DNA of 64,000 nt from an uncultured Hungatella sp. (GTDB taxonomy: Bacteria; Bacillota; Clostridia; Lachnospirales; Lachnospiraceae). The position numbers and the translations under genes were made by a program. Under the pieces are notes generated by a model that saw only the letters and a list, made by a program, of their open reading frames with translations, made no database searches and was not told the origin of the DNA. Positions 41,529 through 50,357 of this stretch are shown one piece after another; position 1 is the stretch's first letter; every line of letters starts with the position of its first letter. The stretch lies in contig CAJUFP010000007.1 of assembly GCA_910585645.1 (NCBI GenBank), positions 9,219-73,218 of the forward strand, read 5' to 3'.

Positions 41529-42383
41529 ATGAACAATCAAAGCATTATGGGAATCATCTGCTCCTCCTATGAGCAGTTTTTCGACGCCGAAAAAAGAATC
41601 GCAGACTATATCCTGGAAAACAAAAAGTCCGTAGTAGATATGACCGTAGCCCAGCTAGCAAAAGCCAGCGGCACCAGCGATGCCACAGTATCCCGCTTCT
41701 GCCGCCGGTGCGGTTTCAAAGGATTCCAAAGCCTGAAAATCGACCTGGCAAAAGAAGTCATCGAAGAAGAGCGGGACAGCCTCCAGGTATCCAATGAGAT
41801 CGACCGGGGAAACCTTGCCCAGTCCCTCCAGAACATTCTGGCCAACAAGACCGCGGAGATGACCGCCACCATGGGTATGCTGGACACGGACAACCTGGAA
41901 ACCATCCTCCGCATCCTGGAAAACGCCCGCATCATCCAGTTTGCCGCTGTGGGCAACACCATTCCCGTGGCCATGGACGGAGCCTTCAAGTTCAATCAGC
42001 TGGGGCTCTGTTCCGTGTCCGGAACCATCTGGGAAGGCCAAGTGGCCCACACCTACAACTTAGGCCCTGCGGATGTGGTGCTCATCATCTCCAACTCCGG
42101 AACCTCCAGAAGGCTTCTGACCCTGGCCAAAGGAGCCCACGAAAACGGCGCCCGCGTCATCGTCATCACCAACAATGACACGTCCCCCCTTGCCAGGATC
42201 AGCGATTACCGCATCATCACCGCCACCAGGGAAAAGCTTCTCACCGGCGATTTCTGGTTCTCCCGGATCCCCGCCATGATGGTCATTGAAACTTTGTACC
42301 TGCTTCTGTTTGTCAGCAGGCAGGACGCCAAGGCCCACATCCGCCGCCATGAAGACTCAATCCGCCAGGATAAACTGATCTGA
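41529..42383 (+). CDS. MurR/RpiR-family regulator
   Basis: A 284-residue regulator. The N-terminal RpiR helix-turn-helix reads DMTVAQLAKASGTSDATVSRFCRRCGFKGFQSLK in segments (about 35-75). A SIS sugar-phosphate domain at about 125-255 includes NARIIQFAAVGNT and VVLIISNSGTSRRLL. Such proteins sense phosphorylated amino or pentose sugars. The start is the ATG at 41529 with GGAG 12 bp away. A longer frame runs back across the promoter and is unlikely. An MFS remnant and an RpiB/LacAB isomerase follow, so a sugar-phosphate locus probably once stood here. Confidence 0.9.
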   Translation: MNNQSIMGIICSSYEQFFDAEKRIADYILENKKSVVDMTVAQLAKASGTSDATVSRFCRRCGFKGFQSLKIDLAKEVIEEERDSLQVSNEIDRGNLAQSLQNILANKTAEMTATMGMLDTDNLETILRILENARIIQFAAVGNTIPVAMDGAFKFNQLGLCSVSGTIWEGQVAHTYNLGPADVVLIISNSGTSRRLLTLAKGAHENGARVIVITNNDTSPLARISDYRIITATREKLLTGDFWFSRIPAMMVIETLYLLLFVSRQDAKAHIRRHEDSIRQDKLI

Positions 42384-42392
42384 GTCCGCATT

Positions 42393-42431
42393 AAAAAGTC
42401 CTGTGCCGGTTCATTCCCCACAGGACTTTTT
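42393..42431 (+). terminator. Intrinsic terminator of the RpiR-type gene
   Basis: AAAAAGTCCTGTG (42393-42405) pairs exactly with CACAGGACTTTTT (42419-42431), followed by further T. Confidence 0.93.
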
Positions 42432-42499
42432 TTGCCAAACTTCTATCAAACTATATTGCCGTTTCACCAGCACGGCTGTCCCCTCACTCCCCCCAGTCC

Positions 42500-42766
42500 A
42501 TGGTACTGGCATGGTGTCTCAACGGAGCCGCCCAGTCCATGACCTGGTCCCCCATCCTCTGGGTCTTTTCCGAATATATGCCGGCCAGTCAGCAGAAAAA
42601 GAAAAAGGTCTGCGTCAGCATCGCCACCTACGGCCTGGGCGCCGTGGCCGATGTGTACGGCTGGTCCATGCTCATTAAGTGCCTTGGCGTATCCGCCCTG
42701 GGAGGCGTTGTGCTGTGCATTCTGGCAGGGCCTAAGTGGAGGAAGTTTCTGGTATCTAACCGATAG
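42500..42766 (+). pseudogene. Remnant of an MFS sugar-phosphate-type transporter with internal deletion
   Basis: An 88-codon frame joins a piece from early in an MFS protein (LNGAAQSMTWSPILWVFSEYMP, as in the organophosphate antiporter family after membrane segment 4) to a piece from the C-terminal end (last membrane segment, then GPKWRKFL). The 300 or so residues between are missing, and the N-terminus is absent or degraded. No good ribosome binding site precedes it. Together with the RpiR regulator and the isomerase it points to a decayed sugar-phosphate uptake locus. Confidence 0.65.
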
Positions 42767-42858
42767 GGAAACAGATAGAGAAACGAAAGAACTCATCTCA
42801 AACCGGCTCAGACGGATTATCATGTCAGATAATCCCCCTAAAAGAAAATGCTCAGTAA

Positions 42859-42880
42859 GTCCCTGCCATACGGCAGGGAC
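42859..42880. terminator. Hairpin between the MFS remnant and the isomerase gene
   Basis: GTCCCTGCC / GGCAGGGAC with a 4-nt loop. The plus strand continues CCTTTG and the minus strand TTACTGAG, so it is at best a weak terminator for the remnant on the plus strand. Confidence 0.5.
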
Positions 42881-42915
42881 CTTTGTATACAGAAAAGAAG
42901 ATACCTATGGATTTA

Positions 42916-43551
42916 TCATCTCCCCTTTAACCCCTCCATCAATTCCAACAGCCCCTTATCCCTCCCATGCCTCATCACATACTCATAAACCGACTCATAA
43001 TCCAAAGCCGCCTGCAGATTCTCCCCATCCAAAAGCGGCAGAACATCCGCCAACGGCCTTTTACACACCCCATTCATATCCTTCACCTGCCCGGCGTCCC
43101 GCCTTTTCCTCTGCGCGTCCCCAGGCGGATAACCGCAGCCCGCAGGCCCGTCAAACAACGCCCTCATAGTCTCCCTAAAATTGATCTCCCCGCCCCACCC
43201 CCATCCCGTTCCCAGAGGGTAGGAAACCGCGTTTCCGCCATTGATCCTGCCAAATAAAAACGCGTCCGTCACATGTTCCACATACCCGCACAGGACGCCC
43301 GGCAGGCTGTTGCAGGCCAGCATCATCCCCTGGCCGGAAGAGCAGCCTGTCACAATAAAATCCACGGACCGGCTCTCCAGCAGCAGGCTGATGCAAATAG
43401 CCGCCTGCACGTAGGACATCTCCACATCCGCGCCGCCAAACACCCCAAAATTAATAACCTGATGTTCCCGCGGCGCAGCCTCCCTCACACAAGCTTCCAT
43501 AACAGCGTTCTTTTCCCTCTGGGAGCTGGCCTGGATGATTCCGATTTTCAT
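42916..43551 (-). CDS. RpiB/LacA/LacB-family sugar-phosphate isomerase
   Basis: A 211-residue aldose-ketose isomerase of the RpiB/LacAB family, acting on pentose or galactose phosphates. Key segments are KIGIIQASSQREKN at the start, HQVINFGVFG, SVDFIVTGCSSGQGMMLACNSLPGVLCGY in pieces (with the active Cys region), and GRINGGNAVSYPLG. The C-terminus carries about 40 residues beyond the core. The start is the ATG at 43551 with GAGGTG upstream, since the GTG three codons earlier would cover that site. It follows a lipoprotein gene by overlap of its binding site and may be co-transcribed with it. Confidence 0.88.
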   Translation of the reverse strand: MKIGIIQASSQREKNAVMEACVREAAPREHQVINFGVFGGADVEMSYVQAAICISLLLESRSVDFIVTGCSSGQGMMLACNSLPGVLCGYVEHVTDAFLFGRINGGNAVSYPLGTGWGWGGEINFRETMRALFDGPAGCGYPPGDAQRKRRDAGQVKDMNGVCKRPLADVLPLLDGENLQAALDYESVYEYVMRHGRDKGLLELMEGLKGR

Positions 43552-43556
43552 TTCCT

Positions 43557-44942
43557 TCACCTCACCCCCAATTCCTTCAACACCCCCTCCAAACTCAGAT
43601 CCCCCCGAATCATCTCATACTCCCCCGAATCATAAACGCTGCACTCCTCAACAGACGCTTCCTTTCCATTCAGGTAGTTAACCCCATAATATCCCACAGA
43701 CCCCATCTCATCCTCATCAAGAACCCCGTTCCCATTCACATCATCAAAATTAACGGTCTTGACCTCTGCCACCGTCTCCAGCCTGTTCCCTTCCCTCACC
43801 GCCATATAGGTGGTATACAGAATCGCCCCCGCGTAATCAGTGTTATAGTTCCGCAGACTGTTATTGCCCGGCGCGTACTCATACCCGGCATTTCCCATAA
43901 CCCCATAAGACCACTTATCTATCAGCGTACAGACCTTCCCGCCGCTGTAGGTGTAAAGACTTGTATAATACCCGTCAACCCCTGCCGTCAGCTCCGGCGT
44001 CCCATTCCCGTCCACATCGATCAGGCCATAGGTCACGGTCATATTATAAGCCCCATCCTCATCACTCATATCCAGAAGCCGCGCCACTGCCCCGTACGCC
44101 TCCTGATACCTGGCAAACTTCCCGTTTTTCCTTGTATCCCCCAGCGCCTTTCGCACCCCCGCAACCGTCATCTCCCCGGCCTGTGCAGACAGCCTCTCCG
44201 ACAGCTGCTCCTGAACCGTAAAAGACCGCTCATAATCCTCCCCGTCCCGGTCAAACCCATAATAGACCGCCGCAAACGTGGTATCTCCGTAAGTCTCAAT
44301 CAGCAGAATATCCGTGCAGCCGTCAAAATTCATATCATAAAATGACACCGCGTCCAGACTGGCAAACGCCTTCCCCTGCAGCCCCTCCGGCACATAAGGC
44401 TTTATCTCCCCCATCACCGTCCCGTTCTGCATCAGCTGTATATGAAAATCCGGATTTCCCTGCCCCGGCCCAAAGGGCACAAACCATACCTTCCCGTCAT
44501 ACTCACTAAGCTCCGCCTCAAAGGTCTGCTCCCCGATACAATCCTCACCAAACCGCTTCCTCATATTCTCCGCATCTTCATTCCCCAAAGTCTCCGCCTT
44601 ACCCGTCCCGATTCCGTTTCCGGTTCCGATTTCGGTTCCAATTCCGTTTCCATTTCCATTTCCGTTTCCACTGCCGTCTCCATCCGCACTTCCCTCATCC
44701 GCTGCCGCCTCCCGGCCATTCTGCCCGGCCTCTGCTCCGCCAGACACATCCGCCTTACCTCCGGCCCTGTCCCCCCGCTCTCCCTCTTCCCCTGAGCGGT
44801 CCTCCAGGGCCTCCGAAACAGAGGTCTCTGCTATTCCTGACACCTCTATCTCCTTTCTCCCCCCGCTTGCCTGGCCGCATCCACTTCCCAAAACCAGTCC
44901 CGCAGCCAGGAACATACACACCCCAATCTCTTTCCGAACCAT
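43557..44942 (-). CDS. Lipoprotein with EF-hand-like (Ca-binding) loops
   Basis: A 461-residue lipoprotein. The signal ends in the lipobox GSGC. A linker follows, containing a run of GN, GI and GT repeats at about 90-120, encoded by hexamer-like repeats around 44600-44690. The globular part carries Asp-rich loops of the EF-hand/dockerin kind: DMNFDGCTDI, DVDGNGTPEL and DVNGNGVLDEDE. Such proteins are common in Lachnospiraceae and may bind calcium at the cell surface. GGGGGA stands before the ATG at 44942, and a frame 18 codons longer has no site. No enzyme domain is recognised. Confidence 0.8.
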   Translation of the reverse strand: MVRKEIGVCMFLAAGLVLGSGCGQASGGRKEIEVSGIAETSVSEALEDRSGEEGERGDRAGGKADVSGGAEAGQNGREAAADEGSADGDGSGNGNGNGNGIGTEIGTGNGIGTGKAETLGNEDAENMRKRFGEDCIGEQTFEAELSEYDGKVWFVPFGPGQGNPDFHIQLMQNGTVMGEIKPYVPEGLQGKAFASLDAVSFYDMNFDGCTDILLIETYGDTTFAAVYYGFDRDGEDYERSFTVQEQLSERLSAQAGEMTVAGVRKALGDTRKNGKFARYQEAYGAVARLLDMSDEDGAYNMTVTYGLIDVDGNGTPELTAGVDGYYTSLYTYSGGKVCTLIDKWSYGVMGNAGYEYAPGNNSLRNYNTDYAGAILYTTYMAVREGNRLETVAEVKTVNFDDVNGNGVLDEDEMGSVGYYGVNYLNGKEASVEECSVYDSGEYEMIRGDLSLEGVLKELGVR

Positions 44943-45173
44943 ATCTTTATCCCCCTGTTGATTAAACTTTAGCGGTCTTTGGGGGCTTTCCCCCAAATCA
45001 ATCCCGCGGCCGTTACTACTATACCACTGTCTCTGTCATTTTTCTACCTGTTTTGCCGCAGCCGCAGCCGGAGAACCTGCCAAAACCCTGACAGTCACCA
45101 TGCCCATCCCCCTCCATCCCCTGTTTTCTCAAAAAGAATGCAACAAAATCCCCTCTTCCTCCATCTAATATAT

Positions 45174-45187
45174 GTAATTATAATTAC
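45174..45187. promoter_or_regulatory. Perfect 14-bp palindrome before the second ECF sigma gene
   Basis: GTAATTATAATTAC, 43 bp upstream of the start. It may be an operator or part of the promoter. A -10-like TATAAT is within it. Confidence 0.45.
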
Positions 45188-45230
45188 GATAGATTTATTT
45201 TAACAGCCGGCGGAAAGAAGGATATAAACT

Positions 45231-45737
45231 ATGGAACTATTGGTCAAGCGCGCCATGAACGGCGACGGGGAAAGCTTTATCCAGCTGATGGAAACATACA
45301 GGGAATCCATGCTGAAAGTTGCCTGGGGGTTCTTTTCCAACCAGGAGGACGTGGCAGACGCCATGCAGCAGACCATCCTCAACGCCTATGAACACATTGG
45401 GGAGCTGAAAAGGATAAATTACTTCAAAACCTGGCTCATCCGCATCCTCATCAACAACTGCACCCAGCTGTACAACAGCCAAAAACGCATAGCTGACCAG
45501 GAAGGAGCCAACCGCCAGACTTACCTTGACACCTACCCCGGAGAGAATGCGTTTTTCGATCTTTTGTCCCTTTTGGAAAGGAAGGACCGGGTGATCTTTC
45601 AGCTGTACTTTGGAGAAGAATATACCACCAGGGAAATCGGCGAATTTCTTGGCATCAAAGAGAGCACCGTGCGCAGCCGTATTCACCGGGGAAAAGAACA
45701 ATTAAGAAAACAGATTCAGAGAGAGGAGTGGGCTTAA
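45231..45737 (+). CDS. ECF-type sigma-70 factor (DUF4179 anti-sigma partner type)
   Basis: A 168-residue ECF sigma factor. Region 2 includes FIQLMETYRESMLKVAWGFF and EDVADAMQQTILNAYEHI. Region 4 ends with REIGEFLGIKESTVRSRIHRGKEQL. It belongs to the ECF type paired with DUF4179 anti-sigma factors, as the next gene shows. Its stop codon overlaps that gene's ATG. GGAAAGAAGG stands before the start. Target genes are unknown. Confidence 0.92.
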   Translation: MELLVKRAMNGDGESFIQLMETYRESMLKVAWGFFSNQEDVADAMQQTILNAYEHIGELKRINYFKTWLIRILINNCTQLYNSQKRIADQEGANRQTYLDTYPGENAFFDLLSLLERKDRVIFQLYFGEEYTTREIGEFLGIKESTVRSRIHRGKEQLRKQIQREEWA

Positions 45738-47005
45738 TGGACAGACTGCAGCATACGGACCAAACCGACGATATGATAAGAAACTGTATGGCGGCAAACC
45801 TGCCGGAATCAAAAATCATAAACAGGAAAATAGAACAGGCCTATCAACAAATACGCTCCATGCAATCCATGCCGGCAGAGGCAAAAACAGCCCCTGACAG
45901 AATGAGCGGGAAAAGCGCCGTCAGAAAAGCCTCCACAAAGGCAAACAGCAAAAACGGCAAAAAAATCCTGTCAGCAAGATACGCCGCAGCCGCGGCCCTC
46001 TTTCTGTCCACTGCCCTGATATTTGTAAAAAATCCTGCCCTGGCGGCCCAAATTCCATTTATCGGCCATATCTTTAAAAGCCTGGAGCAGAATGTGTCCT
46101 ACCCGGGAGATTACAGTGAAAATTCCGTCACCCTTCCTGCCCTCCCTGCAGAGACCACCGGCGGACAGGAAGTCCGGCAGACCGGACAGAAAACGGCTTC
46201 CACGCCCTGGCAGGCCTTTGCCGGCGGCATGACCGTGACCCTTTCGGAAGTGAGCTATGACAGCAACGCCATCTATCTGGCCCTTCTCATTGAAAATGAG
46301 AACGCTTTTGCCGACAATGCCCAGAGCAGCGACATGATGTATCTGGAGTGCCAGGCCGACATGTATAAGGCGGATAAGACCAAAGAAACATTCAGCAACA
46401 GATACGGCAATGGTCTGGCCTACATGACGGAAGGCTCTTTCACAGACTCCCACACATTTAAAGGCCTTGTACAGCTGACCGGCTCCGGGTTCTCACTGTC
46501 AGACTATACTGGCTGTGACATTACTTTCCTTAATTTTATGCAGGAACTGACCACCGGCACCAGGGTTACAGGCACTCTGGCCGGGGAGACCGAAACCATC
46601 TCCTACTTGGAATATGACCGGAAAACCTATGAAGGCCCCTGGACCTTCCACCTGGATTTCTCCGACCTGCAGACCACAGAACAGGAAATCCCCGTCAACC
46701 GGACCAATGACCAGGGATTTGGCATCGAAAAGCTGGTAAAGACAGAATATGAACTCTATGCCGTTCCCATTTTCCCGGCGGAAGCCCAACCTGGCGACTA
46801 TGTGGTCACCATATGGGACGCCGACGGAAATCCTCTGGAAAGCCATGGGGATAATCTGGAAATCAGGAGCATCTACGGGCGGGATGTATCCAGAGTAACG
46901 GTCTATCTCCTAAAATGGGATGATTTTGTGGAGTGCAAAGGAAATAACTCTTACCGCCAGCCGGAGAGGGCTGTCTTTCAGGCCACTGTGGATTTAGCCA
47001 GGTAA
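45737..47005 (+). CDS. DUF4179-type anti-sigma factor
   Basis: A 422-residue membrane protein. Residues 1-70 are cytosolic and would bind the sigma factor. One membrane helix lies at about 78-98 (YAAAAALFLSTALIFV). The outer part has the DUF4179 pattern just after the membrane (NPALAAQIPFIGHIFKSLEQN), then a larger domain with immunoglobulin-like strands (VSYDSNAIYLALLIEN, GPWTFHLDFSDLQT). The start is the ATG at 45737 overlapping the sigma stop codon, with GGAGTGGG upstream. Confidence 0.88.
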   Translation: MDRLQHTDQTDDMIRNCMAANLPESKIINRKIEQAYQQIRSMQSMPAEAKTAPDRMSGKSAVRKASTKANSKNGKKILSARYAAAAALFLSTALIFVKNPALAAQIPFIGHIFKSLEQNVSYPGDYSENSVTLPALPAETTGGQEVRQTGQKTASTPWQAFAGGMTVTLSEVSYDSNAIYLALLIENENAFADNAQSSDMMYLECQADMYKADKTKETFSNRYGNGLAYMTEGSFTDSHTFKGLVQLTGSGFSLSDYTGCDITFLNFMQELTTGTRVTGTLAGETETISYLEYDRKTYEGPWTFHLDFSDLQTTEQEIPVNRTNDQGFGIEKLVKTEYELYAVPIFPAEAQPGDYVVTIWDADGNPLESHGDNLEIRSIYGRDVSRVTVYLLKWDDFVECKGNNSYRQPERAVFQATVDLAR

Positions 47006-47024
47006 GATTCTAATTGGCCGGATG

Positions 47025-47057
47025 CGTAACAGTTCAAGGGTTATCTGAACGGTTACG
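47025..47057 (+). terminator. Stem-loop after the anti-sigma gene
   Basis: CGTAACAGTTCA / TGAACGGTTACG with one mismatch and a 9-nt loop, 20 bp past the stop codon. No strong U-tract follows. Confidence 0.5.
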
Positions 47058-47156
47058 TTCGCTGCCATTGGGGCTCCATTTTTGATTCCCGATTCTTGAA
47101 TCTCCTCCCCCGCCGTGATAAAATAATACCATCACAATTCGCAGGAGGAAAATCTC

Positions 47157-47555
47157 ATGGGCCTTTTTTCACCTAAACCAAAAAAACAGACCACCACAGA
47201 CGTCACCTTCAAAACCGAACCCTGCCCAAGCCCCACAGTCCTTGGAAGCCAGAACGGAGATCTGCACAATGTCTCCTGGCAGCAAGTGGAGAACGGTCTG
47301 GAAGACGTATTTGACGACAGCAACCAATTTCTGGTGCTGACTCTTCAGAAGATCAGGCACAACATCCGCTATGTCCAGGCAACCCAATGCGACGATGGCA
47401 TTGTGGTCCAGCTTGGGGTGGAAAACAACAACACAACAAAGCTTGTGGAAAAAATCTGTTCCGAACAGGAATGTATTGACATTTTCAAAGAATTTTACAA
47501 TTCTTCCGCTGTAAAGAACCTCCAGGACTATACTCCGGTGAAATTTTTTGTATAG
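47157..47555 (+). CDS. Unrecognised small cytosolic protein
   Basis: A 132-residue protein with GGAGGA before the ATG. Residues 1-35 are polar and probably flexible. The rest looks like a compact alpha/beta domain (QFLVLTLQKIRHNIRYVQATQ, then DGIVVQLGVE) of a type I do not recognise. There are no signal or membrane segments. The MATE transporter follows 29 bp downstream in the same direction, so the two may be co-transcribed. Confidence 0.75.
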   Translation: MGLFSPKPKKQTTTDVTFKTEPCPSPTVLGSQNGDLHNVSWQQVENGLEDVFDDSNQFLVLTLQKIRHNIRYVQATQCDDGIVVQLGVENNNTTKLVEKICSEQECIDIFKEFYNSSAVKNLQDYTPVKFFV

Positions 47556-47584
47556 AACTATATCCCAATAAGGCGGTACCAACC

Positions 47585-48970
47585 ATGTCCTCTACCACAC
47601 ACCCAGACACCAAAAACGACTTCTCCAAAGGAAGCGTCGTCAAAAACATCCTGAACCTTGCCCTGCCCATGACCCTGGCCCAGCTGATCAATGTGCTCTA
47701 CAACATCGTGGACCGGATATACATCGGCCGTATCCCCAAAGACGCCACCATGGCCCTCACAGGCCTTGGCCTCTGCCTCCCCATCATCTCCATGGTCATC
47801 GCCTTTGCCAACTTATTCGGCATGGGCGGTGCGCCGCTGTGCTCCATAGAGCGGGGCCGGGGCAATGACCAGGAGGCGGAGGCCATCATGGGCAACTCCT
47901 TTGTCATGATGGTCTTAAGCGGCCTTGTCCTGACAGTCCTTGGGCTGCTCCTGAAACGCCCCATGCTGCACTTATTCGGCGCCTCCGACGAAACCATCCC
48001 CTATGCGGACTCCTACATCACCATTTACCTTCTGGGCAGTATCTTTGTCATGACCGGCCTTGGCATGAACAGCTTTATCAACTCCCAGGGGTTCGGAAAA
48101 ATCGGAATGCTGACCGTTCTTCTGGGAGCCGTCACAAATATTATCCTGGACCCGCTGTTTATCTTCACCTTCCGCCTGGGAGTGCAGGGAGCCGCCTGGG
48201 CCACCGTCATCTCCCAGGGCCTGTCCGCTGCCTGGATCCTGTGGTTTCTCACAGGAGATAAAGCCATTCTAAAGCTGCGAAAAAAGGCGTTCCGCTTAAA
48301 ACCAAGCCGGGTCCTTGCCATCACAGGCCTTGGCCTGTCCGGCTTTACCATGGCCATCACCAACAGCCTGGTACAGATCATGTACAACGCCAACCTGGCG
48401 CTCTTTGGAGGCGATCTGTATGTAGGGATCATGACCGTCATAAATTCCGTCCGCGAAGTCATCTCCCTGCCAATAAACGGCCTTACCAACAGCGCCCAGC
48501 CGGTTATGGGCTTTAACTACGGCGCGGGGGAATACAGGCGGGTAAAAAAAGCCATTGTCTTTATGTCTGTAGTATCTGTGGCCTACACTACCTTTATGTG
48601 GAGCCTGGTCCACGGCTTCCCGGAGTTCTTTATCCGCATTTTCAACCATGAGGGGGATCTGGTCCAGGCCGGCATTCCGGCCATGCAGATCTACTATTTC
48701 GGATTCTTTATGATGTCCCTGCAGTTTGCCGGACAGTCCGTGTTTGTGGCTCTTGGCAAATCAAAAAACGCGGTGTTTTTCTCCATCTTCCGGAAGGTTA
48801 TCATCGTCATACCCATGATCATCCTTCTGCCCAAATTATTCGGCCTTGGAGTCAACGGCATCTTTATGGCAGAGCCTGTCTCCAACTTTGTGGGCGGCCT
48901 TGCCTGCTTTGGGACTATGATGGTCACCGTGTGGCCGGAGCTTGGTGAGAAAAAAGAGCCGGGGCGCTAA
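47585..48970 (+). CDS. MATE-family efflux transporter
   Basis: A 461-residue MATE antiporter with twelve predicted membrane segments. Family segments include PMTLAQLINVLYNIVDRIYIG at the start and GLTNSAQPVMGFNYGAGEYRRVKKA near 295-320. Exports cations, drugs or metabolites using sodium or proton gradients. AAGGCGG precedes the ATG. It is convergent with a second, dissimilar MATE gene, with a shared terminator hairpin between. Confidence 0.93.
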   Translation: MSSTTHPDTKNDFSKGSVVKNILNLALPMTLAQLINVLYNIVDRIYIGRIPKDATMALTGLGLCLPIISMVIAFANLFGMGGAPLCSIERGRGNDQEAEAIMGNSFVMMVLSGLVLTVLGLLLKRPMLHLFGASDETIPYADSYITIYLLGSIFVMTGLGMNSFINSQGFGKIGMLTVLLGAVTNIILDPLFIFTFRLGVQGAAWATVISQGLSAAWILWFLTGDKAILKLRKKAFRLKPSRVLAITGLGLSGFTMAITNSLVQIMYNANLALFGGDLYVGIMTVINSVREVISLPINGLTNSAQPVMGFNYGAGEYRRVKKAIVFMSVVSVAYTTFMWSLVHGFPEFFIRIFNHEGDLVQAGIPAMQIYYFGFFMMSLQFAGQSVFVALGKSKNAVFFSIFRKVIIVIPMIILLPKLFGLGVNGIFMAEPVSNFVGGLACFGTMMVTVWPELGEKKEPGR

Positions 48971-48991
48971 ATCTGGCGCTCCGGCTCTTTT
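48951..48991. terminator. Bidirectional terminator between two MATE genes
   Basis: AAAAAGAGCCGGGGCGC pairs with GCGCTCCGGCTCTTTT with one G-U pair, and the loop contains the stop codon of the first gene. T-runs occur on both sides. Confidence 0.88.
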
Positions 48992-49007
48992 ATAATGGAA
49001 TGATCCT

Positions 49008-50357
49008 TCATCCTCCCACTCCCTTATCAAGCCACCTGTTCCCCCTAAACCTGACAAAACAAATCCCGGCTCTTGCCACCCAGTCGCAGTACATAGCAAA
49101 CCACACATTCATCACCCCAAGCTGCGGAAAAAGCCTGACAAAAAGATAACTTCCCCCAACTCGGAACACCCACATACAGGCAAAAGACATTGCCATGGTA
49201 AACCGCACGTCACCTGCGGACTTTAACGCGTTGGCTGTGGTAAACCCCATAGGCCAGAACAGGGCGCATATCACGCCGTGGGTCATCAGCATCCACACAG
49301 CAGTCTCCTTTGTCACATCCGTCAGGTTGTAAAGCCCTGTGATCCGGGAGGCAAACACCATAGAAGCAGCGCAGCACACTCCCTGAAACACGTAGGTCAG
49401 GCCAATGAGATATCTTGCGTATCCTCTGGCCTGCTTTTTCTCATCCGCCCCGACACATCTCCCCACAATAGTAATCATGGCGATCCCGATCCCTGCCCCC
49501 GGCATGTGAAGAAACTCCGTCACAGTCAGGGAAACCGCATTGGCCGCAATGGCCGAAGTTCCAAAACCGGTTACCACCCTCTGAACCAGAAGCCTCCCAA
49601 TATAAAACAGACTGCTCTCCAGGCTGGTGGGAATTGCCAGACCAAGAATGGCAGACGCCCGCTTTCTTCTCAGCCGCCACCAAACAAGGGGCCTGACAGG
49701 AACCATATTCTGTCTGTTCACAACCAGATAAAATAAAACCAGGCTGACAGCCGCCCTCGAAAGCAGAGATGCCATCCCCGCGCCAAATACGCCCCAGTGA
49801 AAGCCAAAGATGAAAACAGCGTTCATGGAAATATTCAGCAGATTCATAACCAGAGAAGTATAGAAAGAGACCCTGGCATACCCAAGCACCCGCATAACTG
49901 CCGCGCTGCAGCAAAACAGGGCAATAAACGGATAGGAAATGCCGGACAGGCAAAAATACACGCTTCCGGCCTCCAAAACCTGAGGCTCAATAGATCCGTA
50001 CAAACGCTTAAGTATCCATGGATTGCCTGCCAAGGCTGCCATCATCATGGCGGTCCCGGCAAACGTCACCAGCAAGATCAAGTGCTCCACAGCCTCCCCC
50101 GCGTCCCTCAAATCCTTTCGCCCCAGATATTGAGAGCAGACAATAGCCCCGCCTGTGGACAAGGCTGTCAAAACACTGTTGATCAGCTGATTGATAAAAT
50201 CCACAAGAGATACCGCTGAAATAGAATGTTCTCCCAGACCGCTGACCATGATCACATCAAACATTCCGATGGCCGCCATAAACACCTGCTCCATAATAAG
50301 AGGAATCATCAGATCATAGATCTGTTTTTTAGAAAATAAAGGCTCACTCATACGCAT
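49008..50357 (-). CDS. MATE-family transporter at the end of the cupin operon
   Basis: A 449-residue MATE transporter with twelve membrane segments (YDLMIPLIMEQVFMAAIGMFD, GGAIVCSQYLGRKD, and AGIGIAMITIVGRCVGA as the second half's repeat). It starts inside the stop of the TIM-barrel gene upstream (TAATG) and has no strong site of its own, so translation is coupled to that gene. As the last gene of the long minus-strand locus it may export a product or analogue of the metabolised compound (inference). Confidence 0.9.
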   Translation of the reverse strand: MRMSEPLFSKKQIYDLMIPLIMEQVFMAAIGMFDVIMVSGLGEHSISAVSLVDFINQLINSVLTALSTGGAIVCSQYLGRKDLRDAGEAVEHLILLVTFAGTAMMMAALAGNPWILKRLYGSIEPQVLEAGSVYFCLSGISYPFIALFCCSAAVMRVLGYARVSFYTSLVMNLLNISMNAVFIFGFHWGVFGAGMASLLSRAAVSLVLFYLVVNRQNMVPVRPLVWWRLRRKRASAILGLAIPTSLESSLFYIGRLLVQRVVTGFGTSAIAANAVSLTVTEFLHMPGAGIGIAMITIVGRCVGADEKKQARGYARYLIGLTYVFQGVCCAASMVFASRITGLYNLTDVTKETAVWMLMTHGVICALFWPMGFTTANALKSAGDVRFTMAMSFACMWVFRVGGSYLFVRLFPQLGVMNVWFAMYCDWVARAGICFVRFRGNRWLDKGVGG

